Positions 32,653 to 46,391 of a DNA stretch of 64,000 nucleotides are shown in pieces. Made by a program: the position numbers and the translations under genes. Where the stretch lies: positions 87,843,648 through 87,907,647 of the forward strand of contig OZ020267.1 of assembly GCA_963971225.1 (NCBI GenBank), given 5' to 3'. Within the stretch, counting starts at the first letter, position 1. Each line of letters opens with the position of its first letter. The notes beneath the pieces are model-generated. The model was not told the DNA's origin, ran no database searches, and saw only the letters and a list, made by a program, of their open reading frames with translations. The stretch is from Melieria omissa. Taxonomy: Eukaryota > Arthropoda > Insecta > Diptera > Ulidiidae.

Positions 32653-33796
32653 ATGGTACAATAACAAGGTATGCCAAGTAGACAAATATCCCTCTTTTTT
32701 CGTTTGTTTACATTTGGAAATGCTGTCAAACAGAGATACTGGAGTTGCGTGTACGCTAGAAATTTAGTACCTTTTTCCATGCATACCATACCTTTTGGAA
32801 ATGTTCATGCTAAACAAACAAGAAATATGCACTAGCTGCCTTAGAGTGAAAAGGTGCTAAATCCACTTTTTCAAATTTTACAGGAAAGACAAAAAACTAA
32901 GTACAAATAATTTTTATTTATGTTTATTCTTTGGACTTTCTTTGCTCTGGACTTTGTGCACTTTTCCACGAAGCAAGACTTTTTCTTTTTCTCTCTTTTC
33001 ATGCATGTTCCGCCGACTTATGACGACATTTTATGCCATTATTTTTAATTTGTGCTTTGTGAACTTTTTCGCCTTGCTGTGATTCTGTGCTTTTCATTTC
33101 AAGAAGTGATTGAGTGTTGAACATTTTTAAATTGAAAATCGTCCGTGTGAAGTAATAATGCCGGGAAATTCATGTGCGTTGTGCAGAAGCACGCACAATA
33201 AAGCACGGGGAAGTCGATTTCTATTTGACCCAAATTCTCAGCGGCCATGGGTGCTTTAAAGCGTACCTGCACCGATTCGAGCACGAAGTCGACCCCTACT
33301 GTGAGCACTGCAGCCCAGGAACACAGGAGGATGCGGAGCACGCCCTCTTCACCTGCCCGCGATTTGAACAGCAGAGGAGCAGAATGCGCGAGGCTTTGGG
33401 CCACAATGTCGGGCCGGAGGATCTTGTGGTACATGTGGTCACGCATAAAACACGTACAGAGAACAGGAACGGAACCCAGACGTACTGACGACAAGGACAA
33501 CTGACGATACTAGCAGAGCCCCGCGGCTTTGCAAATTTTAAGTCAATAGGCCATATATGTAGTACTTCTATATTGGCACTAAGCTCAAGGTACATTCGCC
33601 AACATCACAGTACAGCAATAGTGAAATATGAGCGAGAAAGCGTATAAACAAATGTACCTTGACATATTTAAAAAGTGGCAAAAAGTCAGGTGCGTCCAGA
33701 CGGGGAAAAAATTGACTGGAAAAAAATAGAAATTTGTCGAAATTAACTGAAATTTCTTCAACCGCCCCAGGAGCAGTTTGACAGTTGTTCATGCGC
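32653..33796 (+). repeat. Array unit 3
   Basis: Variant type I: preceded by GTGC, with GCCATT and TTTAAAAAG. Confidence 0.9.
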
Positions 33797-34940
33797 ATGG
33801 TACAATAACAAGGTATGCCAAGTAGACAAATATCCCTCTTTTTTCGTTTGTTTACATTTGGAAATGCTGTCAAACAGAGATACTGGAGTTGCGTGTACGC
33901 TAGAAATTTAGTACCTTTTTCCATGCATACCATACCTTTTGGAAATGTTCATGCTAAACAAACAAGAAATATGCACTAGCTGCCTTAGAGTGAAAAGGTG
34001 CTAAATCCACTTTTTCAAATTTTACAGGAAAGACAAAAAACTAAGTACAAATAATTTTTATTTATGTTTATTCTTTGGACTTTCTTTGCTCTGGACTTTG
34101 TGCACTTTTCCACGAAGCAAGACTTTTTCTTTTTCTCTCTTTTCATGCATGTTCCGCCGACTTATGACGACATTTTATGCCATTATTTTTAATTTGTGCT
34201 TTGTGAACTTTTTCGCCTTGCTGTGATTCTGTGCTTTTCATTTCAAGAAGTGATTGAGTGTTGAACATTTTTAAATTGAAAATCGTCCGTGTGAAGTAAT
34301 AATGCCGGGAAATTCATGTGCGTTGTGCAGAAGCACGCACAATAAAGCACGGGGAAGTCGATTTCTATTTGACCCAAATTCTCAGCGGCCATGGGTGCTT
34401 TAAAGCGTACCTGCACCGATTCGAGCACGAAGTCGACCCCTACTGTGAGCACTGCAGCCCAGGAACACAGGAGGATGCGGAGCACGCCCTCTTCACCTGC
34501 CCGCGATTTGAACAGCAGAGGAGCAGAATGCGCGAGGCTTTGGGCCACAATGTCGGGCCGGAGGATCTTGTGGTACATGTGGTCACGCATAAAACACGTA
34601 CAGAGAACAGGAACGGAACCCAGACGTACTGACGACAAGGACAACTGACGATACTAGCAGAGCCCCGCGGCTTTGCAAATTTTAAGTCAATAGGCCATAT
34701 ATGTAGTACTTCTATATTGGCACTAAGCTCAAGGTACATTCGCCAACATCACAGTACAGCAATAGTGAAATATGAGCGAGAAAGCGTATAAACAAATGTA
34801 CCTTGACATATTTCAAAAGTGGCAAAAAGTCAGGTGCGTCCAGACGGGGAAAAAATTGACTGGAAAAAAATAGAAATTTGTCGAAATTAACTGAAATTTC
34901 TTCAACCGCCCCAGGAGCAGTTTGACAGTTGTTCATGCGC
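33797..34940 (+). repeat. Array unit 4 (recombinant)
   Basis: Preceded by GCGC (type II) but GCCATT in the middle (type I) and TTTCAAAAG at the end (type II); followed by another type II unit. Confidence 0.9.
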
Positions 34941-36084
34941 ATGGTACAATAACAAGGTATGCCAAGTAGACAAATATCCCTCTTTTTTCGTTTGTTTACA
35001 TTTGGAAATGCTGTCAAACAGAGATACTGGAGTTGCGTGTACGCTAGAAATTTAGTACCTTTTTCCATGCATACCATACCTTTTGGAAATGTTCATGCTA
35101 AACAAACAAGAAATATGCACTAGCTGCCTTAGAGTGAAAAGGTGCTAAATCCACTTTTTCAAATTTTACAGGAAAGACAAAAAACTAAGTACAAATAATT
35201 TTTATTTATGTTTATTCTTTGGACTTTCTTTGCTCTGGACTTTGTGCACTTTTCCACGAAGCAAGACTTTTTCTTTTTCTCTCTTTTCATGCATGTTCCG
35301 CCGACTTATGACGACATTTTATGCCGTTATTTTTAATTTGTGGTTTGTGAACTTTTTCGCCTTGCTGTGATTCTGTGCTTTTCATTTCAAGAAGTGATTG
35401 AGTGTTGAACATTTTTAAATTGAAAATCGTCCGTGTGAAGTAATAATGCCGGGAAATTCATGTGCGTTGTGCAGAAGCACGCACAATAAAGCACGGGGAA
35501 GTCGATTTCTATTTGACCCAAATTCTCAGCGGCCATGGGTGCTTTAAAGCGTACCTGCACCGATTCGAGCACGAAGTCGACCCCTACTGTGAGCACTGCA
35601 GCCCAGGAACACAGGAGGATGCGGAGCACGCCCTCTTCACCTGCCCGCGATTTGAACAGCAGAGGAGCAGAATGCGCGAGGCTTTGGGCCACAATGTCGG
35701 GCCGGAGGATCTTGTGGTACATGTGGTCACGCATAAAACACGTACAGAGAACAGGAACGGAACCCAGACGTACTGACGACAAGGACAACTGACGATACTA
35801 GCAGAGCCCCGCGGCTTTGCAAATTTTAAGTCAATAGGCCATATATGTAGTACTTCTATATTGGCACTAAGCTCAAGGTACATTCGCCAACATCACAGTA
35901 CAGCAATAGTGAAATATGAGCGAGAAAGCGTATAAACAAATGTACCTTGACATATTTCAAAAGTGGCAAAAAGTCAGGTGCGTCCAGACGGGGAAAAAAT
36001 TGACTGGAAAAAAATAGAAATTTGTCGAAATTAACTGAAATTTCTTCAACCGCCCCAGGAGCAGTTTGACAGTTGTTCATGTGC
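34941..36084 (+). repeat. Array unit 5
   Basis: Variant type II; breaks the alternation because unit 4 also has type II ends. Confidence 0.9.
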
Positions 36085-37228
36085 ATGGTACAATAACAAG
36101 GTATGCCAAGTAGACAAATATCCCTCTTTTTTCGTTTGTTTACATTTGGAAATGCTGTCAAACAGAGATACTGGAGTTGCGTGTACGCTAGAAATTTAGT
36201 ACCTTTTTCCATGCATACCATACCTTTTGGAAATGTTCATGCTAAACAAACAAGAAATATGCACTAGCTGCCTTAGAGTGAAAAGGTGCTAAATCCACTT
36301 TTTCAAATTTTACAGGAAAGACAAAAAACTAAGTACAAATAATTTTTATTTATGTTTATTCTTTGGACTTTCTTTGCTCTGGACTTTGTGCACTTTTCCA
36401 CGAAGCAAGACTTTTTCTTTTTCTCTCTTTTCATGCATGTTCCGCCGACTTATGACGACATTTTATGCCATTATTTTTAATTTGTGCTTTGTGAACTTTT
36501 TCGCCTTGCTGTGATTCTGTGCTTTTCATTTCAAGAAGTGATTGAGTGTTGAACATTTTTAAATTGAAAATCGTCCGTGTGAAGTAATAATGCCGGGAAA
36601 TTCATGTGCGTTGTGCAGAAGCACGCACAATAAAGCACGGGGAAGTCGATTTCTATTTGACCCAAATTCTCAGCGGCCATGGGTGCTTTAAAGCGTACCT
36701 GCACCGATTCGAGCACGAAGTCGACCCCTACTGTGAGCACTGCAGCCCAGGAACACAGGAGGATGCGGAGCACGCCCTCTTCACCTGCCCGCGATTTGAA
36801 CAGCAGAGGAGCAGAATGCGCGAGGCTTTGGGCCACAATGTCGGGCCGGAGGATCTTGTGGTACATGTGGTCACGCATAAAACACGTACAGAGAACAGGA
36901 ACGGAACCCAGACGTACTGACGACAAGGACAACTGACGATACTAGCAGAGCCCCGCGGCTTTGCAAATTTTAAGTCAATAGGCCATATATGTAGTACTTC
37001 TATATTGGCACTAAGCTCAAGGTACATTCGCCAACATCACAGTACAGCAATAGTGAAATATGAGCGAGAAAGCGTATAAACAAATGTACCTTGACATATT
37101 TAAAAAGTGGCAAAAAGTCAGGTGCGTCCAGACGGGGAAAAAATTGACTGGAAAAAAATAGAAATTTGTCGAAATTAACTGAAATTTCTTCAACCGCCCC
37201 AGGAGCAGTTTGACAGTTGTTCATGCGC
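36085..37228 (+). repeat. Array unit 6
   Basis: Variant type I at all three markers. Confidence 0.9.
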
Positions 37229-38372
37229 ATGGTACAATAACAAGGTATGCCAAGTAGACAAATATCCCTCTTTTTTCGTTTGTTTACATTTGGAAATGCT
37301 GTCAAACAGAGATACTGGAGTTGCGTGTACGCTAGAAATTTAGTACCTTTTTCCATGCATACCATACCTTTTGGAAATGTTCATGCTAAACAAACAAGAA
37401 ATATGCACTAGCTGCCTTAGAGTGAAAAGGTGCTAAATCCACTTTTTCAAATTTTACAGGAAAGACAAAAAACTAAGTACAAATAATTTTTATTTATGTT
37501 TATTCTTTGGACTTTCTTTGCTCTGGACTTTGTGCACTTTTCCACGAAGCAAGACTTTTTCTTTTTCTCTCTTTTCATGCATGTTCCGCCGACTTATGAC
37601 GACATTTTATGCCATTATTTTTAATTTGTGCTTTGTGAACTTTTTCGCCTTGCTGTGATTCTGTGCTTTTCATTTCAAGAAGTGATTGAGTGTTGAACAT
37701 TTTTAAATTGAAAATCGTCCGTGTGAAGTAATAATGCCGGGAAATTCATGTGCGTTGTGCAGAAGCACGCACAATAAAGCACGGGGAAGTCGATTTCTAT
37801 TTGACCCAAATTCTCAGCGGCCATGGGTGCTTTAAAGCGTACCTGCACCGATTCGAGCACGAAGTCGACCCCTACTGTGAGCACTGCAGCCCAGGAACAC
37901 AGGAGGATGCGGAGCACGCCCTCTTCACCTGCCCGCGATTTGAACAGCAGAGGAGCAGAATGCGCGAGGCTTTGGGCCACAATGTCGGGCCGGAGGATCT
38001 TGTGGTACATGTGGTCACGCATAAAACACGTACAGAGAACAGGAACGGAACCCAGACGTACTGACGACAAGGACAACTGACGATACTAGCAGAGCCCCGC
38101 GGCTTTGCAAATTTTAAGTCAATAGGCCATATATGTAGTACTTCTATATTGGCACTAAGCTCAAGGTACATTCGCCAACATCACAGTACAGCAATAGTGA
38201 AATATGAGCGAGAAAGCGTATAAACAAATGTACCTTGACATATTTCAAAAGTGGCAAAAAGTCAGGTGCGTCCAGACGGGGAAAAAATTGACTGGAAAAA
38301 AATAGAAATTTGTCGAAATTAACTGAAATTTCTTCAACCGCCCCAGGAGCAGTTTGACAGTTGTTCATGTGC
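37229..38372 (+). repeat. Array unit 7 (recombinant)
   Basis: Type II at both ends, type I (GCCATT) in the middle, as unit 4. Confidence 0.9.
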
Positions 38373-39298
38373 ATGGTACAATAACAAGGTATGCCAAGTA
38401 GACAAATATCCCTCTTTTTTCGTTTGTTTACATTTGGAAATGCTGTCAAACAGAGATACTGGAGTTGCGTGTACGCTAGAAATTTAGTACCTTTTCCATG
38501 CATACCATACCTTTTGGAAATGTTCATGCTAAACAAACAAGAAATATGCACTAGCTGCCTTAGAGTGAAAAGGTGCTAAATCCACTTTTTCAAATTTTAC
38601 AGGAAAGACAAAAAACTAAGTACAAATAATTTTTATTTATGTTTATTCTTTGGACTTTCTTTGCTCTGGACTTTGTGCACTTTTCCACGAAGCAAGACTT
38701 TTTCTTTTTCTCTCTTTTCATGCATGTTCCGCCGACTTATGACGACATTTTATGCCATTATTTTTAATTTGTGCTTTGTGAACTTTTTCGCCTTGCTGTG
38801 ATTCTGTGCTTTTCATTTCAAGAAGTGATTGAGTGTTGAACATTTTTAAATTGAAAATCGTCCGTGTGAAGTAATAATGCCGGGAAATTCATGTGCGTTG
38901 TGCAGAAGCACGCACAATAAAGCACGGGGAAGTCGATTTCTATTTGACCCAAATTCTCAGCGGCCATGGGTGCTTTAAAGCGTACCTGCACCGATTCGAG
39001 CACGAAGTCGACCCCTACTGTGAGCACTGCAGCCCAGGAACACAGGAGGATGCGGAGCACGCCCTCTTCACCTGCCCGCGATTTGAACAGCAGAGGAGCA
39101 GAATGCGCGAGGCTTTGGGCCACAATGTCGGGCCGGAGGATCTTGTGGTACATGTGGTCACGCATAAAACACGTACAGAGAACAGGAACGGAACCCAGAC
39201 GTACTGACGACAAGGACAACTGACGATACTAGCAGAGCCCCGCGGCTTTGCAAATTTTAAGTCAATAGGCCATATATGTAGTACTTCTATATTGGCAC

Positions 39299-40452
39299 TA
39301 GGCATCGCAATCCCGGGATCCCGGGATCCCGGGATCCCGGACTTTTTCCAGTCCCGAAAATCCCGGGATTCAAATTCTTTTATCCCGGGATTTTCGGGAT
39401 TGCAAAAGATGCTTCAAAGTTCAAATGAAATAAATTTTAAGGCACAAAAACCCAATTCCTTATTTGAGGGAGAAGGGAGGGGATAGAGTGCGTCTTTTGC
39501 AAAAGGCTTATGATTATTTACTAAACATTCAACCAACAAGTGTTGAATCTGAAGGATGTTTCTCTTCAGCAGGGTTCATTTGAAATAAATTTCGCTCTAG
39601 ATAAGAGAACAAAACACTTAATGCCTTTGTATTTTTAAGATCTCAGTTTTTAGTTAATCAAAACTCTTAACTTTTTTATCGAAATAATCGAAGTAAAACT
39701 AAAAGCACAAACAAATTAACTATTTTATTTTTTTTATCAAATATGCATATATATGCACTTTATGATACATCGGTTGCAAAGTAATAAGTTATGTTTAAGT
39801 GTCATTTTTGGATAAAACAAAATGCTATGAAACTGAAGTTAAATGTCAAATGAAAAACTTGTAAGTTAACTCTTCAATTCCCAGTGTCACCTGTAGGTGA
39901 CAGATGCTTAATATTTGTTTTCCTACCACATAGGTTTTTATTTTAAAATTCTAACACTTGTATGGCAAAGTCAATTAGTAGTACTTGTTTATTTAATTTT
40001 CCTACCAACACTAGCGATACGTCATATGTAAAATTTATTCATTTGTTTCACGCGTAATTAAAGCAGTGCGAGTTTGTGTGGTTTCTTTCAATATAAAAAT
40101 GAGGGTAGTTTAAACATTTTTTATGTATTTTTTTGTCTTATACAAACGTATCTAAGCTCTTTTATTTAAAAAGAAAATTTTCTTTTTCACTATTTTGGAC
40201 ATGGGAATTGAAGGGTCAAACAAAATGTGATTAAATTCAAGATAAAAAATCTTGAAACTACCCAAATGTGATTAAAATGTGTCCATTTTTATGATAAATA
40301 TATTATAAACAAGTATTTATGCAATTCGGGAAAATTGTTTTATTAAAAAATTTGTTATATGAATCCCGGGATTAAATCCCGGGATCCCGGGATTTGACTT
40401 TTCAATCCCGAAAATCCCGGGATCGCAAAATGGCAAAAAATTGCGATCCCTA
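39299..40452 (+). mobile_element. hAT element with decayed transposase end (1154 bp)
   Basis: Flanked by ATTGGCAC on both sides (39291-39298 and 40453-40460), an exact 8-bp duplication. TIRs are TAGGCATCGCAAT and, reversed from the right, TAGGGATCGCAAT. Both ends carry clustered CCCGGGAT motifs, probably transposase-binding sites. The interior keeps the end of a hAT transposase. Confidence 0.9.
39488..39669 (+). pseudogene. hAT transposase C-terminal dimerisation region (remnant)
   Basis: The frame reads YLLNIQPTSVESEGCFSSAG and continues with NKFRSR and LNAFVFLRSQF. This matches the hAT C-terminal dimerisation domain, whose typical core is P-x-S-x-x-x-E-R-x-F-S. TGA at about 39590 and TAA at about 39605 interrupt it. 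No catalytic DDE part precedes it, so the copy cannot make transposase. Confidence 0.8.
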
Positions 40453-40677
40453 ATTGGCACTAAGCTCAAGGTACATTCGCCAACATCACAGTACAGCAAT
40501 AGTGAAATATGAGCGAGAAAGCGTATAAACAAATGTACCTTGACATATTTAAAAAGTGGCAAAAAGTCAGGTGCGTCCAGACGGGGAAAAAATTGACTGG
40601 AAAAAAATAGAAATTTGTCGAAATTAACTGAAATTTCTTCAACCGCCCCAGGAGCAGTTTGACAGTTGTTCATGCGC

Positions 40678-41821
40678 ATGGTACAATAACAAGGTATGCC
40701 AAGTAGACAAATATCCCTCTTTTTTCGTTTGTTTACATTTGGAAATGCTGTCAAACAGAGATACTGGAGTTGCGTGTACGCTAGAAATTTAGTACCTTTT
40801 TCCATGCATACCATACCTTTTGGAAATGTTCATGCTAAACAAACAAGAAATATGCACTAGCTGCCTTAGAGTGAAAAGGTGCTAAATCCACTTTTTCAAA
40901 TTTTACAGGAAAGACAAAAAACTAAGTACAAATAATTTTTATTTATGTTTATTCTTTGGACTTTCTTTGCTCTGGACTTTGTGCACTTTTCCACGAAGCA
41001 AGACTTTTTCTTTTTCTCTCTTTTCATGCATGTTCCGCCGACTTATGATGACATTTTATGCCGTTATTTTTAATTTGTGGTTTGTGAACTTTTTCGCCTT
41101 GCTGTGATTCTGTGCTTTTCATTTCAAGAAGTGATTGAGTGTTGAACATTTTTAAATTGAAAATCGTCCGTGTGAAGTAATAATGCCGGGAAATTCATGT
41201 GCGTTGTGCAGAAGCACGCACAATAAAGCACGGGGAAGTCGATTTCTATTTGACCCAAATTCTCAGCGGCCATGGGTGCTTTAAAGCGTACCTGCACCGA
41301 TTCGAGCACGAAGTCGACCCCTACTGTGAGCACTGCAGCCCAGGAACACAGGAGGATGCGGAGCACGCCCTCTTCACCTGCCCGCGATTTGAACAGCAGA
41401 GGAGCAGAATGCGCGAGGCTTTGGGCCACAATGTCGGGCCGGAGGATCTTGTGGTACATGTGGTCACGCATAAAACACGTACAGAGAACAGGAACGGAAC
41501 CCAGACGTACTGACGACAAGGACAACTGACGATACTAGCAGAGCCCCGCGGCTCTGCAAATTTTAAGTCAATAGGCCATATATGTAGTACTTCTATATTG
41601 GCACTAAGCTCAAGGTACATTCGCCAACATCACAGTACAGCAATAGTGAAATATGAGCGAGAAAGCGTATAAACAAATGTACCTTGACATATTTCAAAAG
41701 TGGCAAAAAGTCAGGTGCGTCCAGACGGGGAAAAAATTGACTGGAAAAAAATAGAAATTTGTCGAAATTAACTGAAATTTCTTCAACCGCCCCAGGAGCA
41801 GTTTGACAGTTGTTCATGTGC
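40678..41821 (+). repeat. Array unit 9
   Basis: Variant type II. Confidence 0.9.
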
Positions 41822-42959
41822 ATGGTACAATAACAAGGTATGCCAAGTAGACAAATATCCCTCTTTTTTCGTTTGTTTACATTTGGAAATGCTGTCAAAC
41901 AGAGATACTGGAGTTGCGTGTATGCTAGAAATTTAGTACCTTTTTCCATGCATACCATACCTTTTGGAAATGTTCATGCTAAACAAACAAGAAATATGCA
42001 CTAGCTGCCTTAGAGTGAAAAGGTGCTAAATCCACTTTTTCAAATTTTACAGGAAAGACAAAAAACTAAGTACAAATAATTTTTATTTATGTTTATTCTT
42101 TGGACTTTCTTTGCTCTGGACTTTGTGCACTTTTCCACGAAGCAAGACTTTTTCTCTCTTTTCATGCATGTTCCGCCGACTTATGACGACATTTTATGCC
42201 ATTATTTTTAATTTGTGCTTTGTGAACTTTTTCGCCTTGCTGTGATTCTGTGCTTTTCATTTCAAGAAGTGATTGAGTGTTGAACATTTTTAAATTGAAA
42301 ATCGTCCGTGTGAAGTAATAATGCCGGGAAATTCATGTGCGTTGTGCAGAAGCACGCACAATAAAGCACGGGGAAGTCGATTTCTATTTGACCCAAATTC
42401 TCAGTGGCCATGGGTGCTTTAAAGCGTACCTGCACCGATTCGAGCACGAAGTCGACCCCTACTGTGAGCACTGCAGCCCAGGAACACAGGAGGATGCGGA
42501 GCACGCCCTCTTCACCTGCCCGCGATTTGAACAGCAAAGGAGCAGAATGCGCGAGGCTTTGGGCCACAATGTCGGGCCGGAGGATCTTGTGGTACATGTG
42601 GTCACGCATAAAACACGTACAGAGAACAGGAACGGAACCCAGACGTACTGACGACAAGGACAACTGACGATACTAGCAGAGCCCCGCGGCTTTGCAAATT
42701 TTAAGTCAATAGGCCATATATGTAGTGCTTCTATATTGGCACTAAGCTCAAGGTACATTCGCCAACATCACAGTACAGCAATAGTGAAATATGAGCGAGA
42801 AAGCGTATAAACAAATGTACCTTGACATATTTAAAAAGTGGCAAAAAGTCAGGTGCGTCCAGACGGGGAAAAAATTGACTGGAAAAAAATAGAAATTTGT
42901 CGAAATTAACTGAAATTTCTTCAACCGCCCCAGGAGCAGTTTGACAGTTGTTCATGCGC
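41822..42959 (+). repeat. Array unit 10
   Basis: Variant type I, 1138 bp: six bases are missing from the CTTTTT-rich tract near 42151. Confidence 0.9.
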
Positions 42960-44103
42960 ATGGTACAATAACAAGGTATGCCAAGTAGACAAATATCCCT
43001 CTTTTTTCGTTTGTTTACATTTGGAAATGCTGTCAAACAGAGATACTGGAGTTGCGTGTACGCTAGAAATTTAGTACCTTTTTCCATGCATACCATACCT
43101 TTTGGAAATGTTCATGCTAAACAAACAAGAAATATGCACTAGCTGCCTTAGAGTGAAAAGGTGCTAAATCCACTTTTTCAAATTTTACAGGAAAGACAAA
43201 AAACTAAGTACAAATAATTTTTATTTATGTTTATTCTTTGGACTTTCTTTGCTCTGGACTTTGTGCACTTTTCCACGAAGCAAGACTTTTTCTTTTTCTC
43301 TCTTTTCATGCATGTTCCGCCGACTTATGACGACATTTTATGCCGTTATTTTTAATTTGTGGTTTGTGAACTTTTTCGCCTTGCTGTGATTCTGTGCTTT
43401 TCATTTCAAGAAGTGATTGAGTGTTGAACATTTTTAAATTGAAAATCGTCCGTGTGAAGTAATAATGCCGGGAAATTCATGTGCGTTGTGCAGAAGCACG
43501 CACAATAAAGCACGGGGAAGTCGATTTCTATTTGACCCAAATTCTCAGCGGCCATGGGTGCTTTAAAGCGTACCTGCACCGATTCGAGCACGAAGTCGAC
43601 CCCTACTGTGAGCACTGCAGCCCAGGAACACAGGAGGATGCGGAGCACGCCCTCTTCACCTGCCCGCGATTTGAACAGCAGAGGAGCAGAGTGCGCGAGG
43701 CTTTGGGCCACAATGTCGGGCCGGAGGATCTTGTGGTACATGTGGTCACGCATAAAACACGTACAGAGAACAGGAACGGAACCCAGACGTACTGACGACA
43801 AGGACAACTGACGATACTAGCAGAGCCCCGCGGCTTTGCAAATTTTAAGTCAATAGGCCATATATGTAGTACTTCTATATTGGCACTAAGCTCAAGGTAC
43901 ATTCGCCAACATCACAGTACAGCAATAGTGAAATATGAGCGAGAAAGCGTATAAACAAATGTACCTTGACATATTTCAAAAGTGGCAAAAAGTCAGGTGC
44001 GTCCAGACGGGGAAAAAATTGACTGGAAAAAAATAGAAATTTGTCGAAATTAACTGAAATTTCTTCAACCGCCCCAGGAGCAGTTTGACAGTTGTTCATG
44101 TGC
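42960..44103 (+). repeat. Array unit 11
   Basis: Variant type II. Confidence 0.9.
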
Positions 44104-45247
44104 ATGGTACAATAACAAGGTATGCCAAGTAGACAAATATCCCTCTTTTTTCGTTTGTTTACATTTGGAAATGCTGTCAAACAGAGATACTGGAGTTGCG
44201 TGTACGCTAGAAATTTAGTACCTTTTTCCATGCATACCATACCTTTTGGAAATGTTCATGCTAAACAAACAAGAAATATGCACTAGCTGCCTTAGAGTGA
44301 AAAGGTGCTAAATCCACTTTTTCAAATTTTACAGGAAAGACAAAAAACTAAGTACAAATAATTTTTATTTATGTTTATTCTTTGGACTTTCTTTGCTCTG
44401 GACTTTGTGCACTTTTCCACGAAGCAAGACTTTTTCTTTTTCTCTCTTTTCATGCATGTTCCGCCGACTTATGACGACATTTTATGCCATTATTTTTAAT
44501 TTGTGCTTTGTGAACTTTTTCGCCTTGCTGTGATTCTGTGCTTTTCATTTCAAGAAGTGATTGAGTGTTGAACATTTTTAAATTGAAAATCGTCCGTGTG
44601 AAGTAATAATGCCGGGAAATTCATGTGCGTTGTACAGAAGCACGCACAATAAAGCACGGGGAAGTCGATTTCTATTTGACCCAAATTCTCAGCGGCCATG
44701 GGTGCTTTAAAGCGTACCTGCACCGATTCGAGCACGAAGTCGACCCCTACTGTGAGCACTGCAGCCCAGGAACACAGGAGGATGCGGAGCACGCCCTCTT
44801 CACCTGCCCGCGATTTGAACAGCAAAGGAGCAGAATGCGCGAGGCTTTGGGCCACAATGTCGGGCCGGAGGATCTTGTGGTACATGTGGTCACGCATAAA
44901 ACACGTACAGAGAACAGGAACGGAACCCAGACGTACTGACGACAAGGACAACTGACGATACTAGCAGAGCCCCGCGGCTTTGCAAATTTTAAGTCAATAG
45001 GCCATATATGTAGTACTTCTATATTGGCACTAAGCTCAAGGTACATTCGCCAACATCACAGTACAGCAATAGTGAAATATGAGCGAGAAAGCGTATAAAC
45101 AAATGTACCTTGACATATTTAAAAAGTGGCAAAAAGTCAGGTGCGTCCAGACGGGGAAAAAATTGACTGGAAAAAAATAGAAATTTGTCGAAATTAACTG
45201 AAATTTCTTCAACCGCCCCAGGAGCAGTTTGACAGTTGTTCATGCGC
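44104..45247 (+). repeat. Array unit 12
   Basis: Variant type I; shares the AGCAAAGGAGC change in the LINE fragment with unit 10, which suggests a block copied as a pair. Confidence 0.9.
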
Positions 45248-46391
45248 ATGGTACAATAACAAGGTATGCCAAGTAGACAAATATCCCTCTTTTTTCGTTT
45301 GTTTACATTTGGAAATGCTGTCAAACAGAGATACTGGAGTTGCGTGTACGCTAGAAATTTAGTACCTTTTTCCATGCATACCATACCTTTTGGAAATGTT
45401 CATGCTAAACAAACAAGAAATATGCACTAGCTGCCTTAGAGTGAAAAGGTGCTAAATCCACTTTTTCAAATTTTACAGGAAAGACAAAAAACTAAGTACA
45501 AATAATTTTTATTTATGTTTATTCTTTGGACTTTCTTTGCTCTGGACTTTGTGCACTTTTCCACGAAGCAAGACTTTTTCTTTTTCTCTCTTTTCATGCA
45601 TGTTCCGCCGACTTATGACGACATTTTATGCCGTTATTTTTAATTTGTGGTTTGTGAACTTTTTCGCCTTGCTGTGATTCTGTGCTTTTCATTTCAAGAA
45701 GTGATTGAGTGTTGAACATTTTTAAATTGAAAATCGTCCGTGTGAAGTAATAATGCCGGGAAATTCATGTGCGTTGTGCAGAAGCACGCACAATAAAGCA
45801 CGGGGAAGTCGATTTCTATTTGACCCAAATTCTCAGCGGCCATGGGTGCTTTAAAGCGTACCTGCACCGATTCGAGCACGAAGTCGACCCCTACTGTGAG
45901 CACTGCAGCGCAGGAACACAGGAGGATGCGGAGCACGCCCTCTTCACCTGCCCGCGATTTGAACAGCAGAGGAGCAGAATGCGCGAGGCTTTGGGCCACA
46001 ATGTCGGGCCGGAGGATCTTGTGGTACATGTGGTCACGCATAAAACACGTACAGAGAACAGGAACGGAACCCAGACGTACTGACGACAAGGACAACTGAC
46101 GATTCTAGCAGAGCCCCGCGGCTTTGCAAATTTTAAGTCAATAGGCCATATATGTAGTACTTCTATATTGGCACTAAGCTCAAGGTACATTCGCCAACAT
46201 CACAGTACAGCAATAGTGAAATATGAGCGAGAAAGCGTATAAACAAATGTACCTTGACATATTTCAAAAGTGGCAAAAAGTCAGGTGCGTCCAGACGGGG
46301 AAAAAATTGACTGGAAAAAAATAGAAATTTGTCGAAATTAACTGAAATTTCTTCAACCGCCCCAGGAGCAGTTTGACAGTTGTTCATGTGC
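45248..46391 (+). repeat. Array unit 13
   Basis: Variant type II with private substitutions near 45910 and 46104. Confidence 0.9.

Larger units (their letters stand above)
38373..40677 (+). repeat. Array unit 8, carrying a hAT insertion
   Basis: Variant type I. A 1154-bp hAT element and its 8-bp duplication interrupt it at 39299-40460; without them the unit is 1143 bp. It lacks one T in the poly-T near 38491. Confidence 0.9.
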
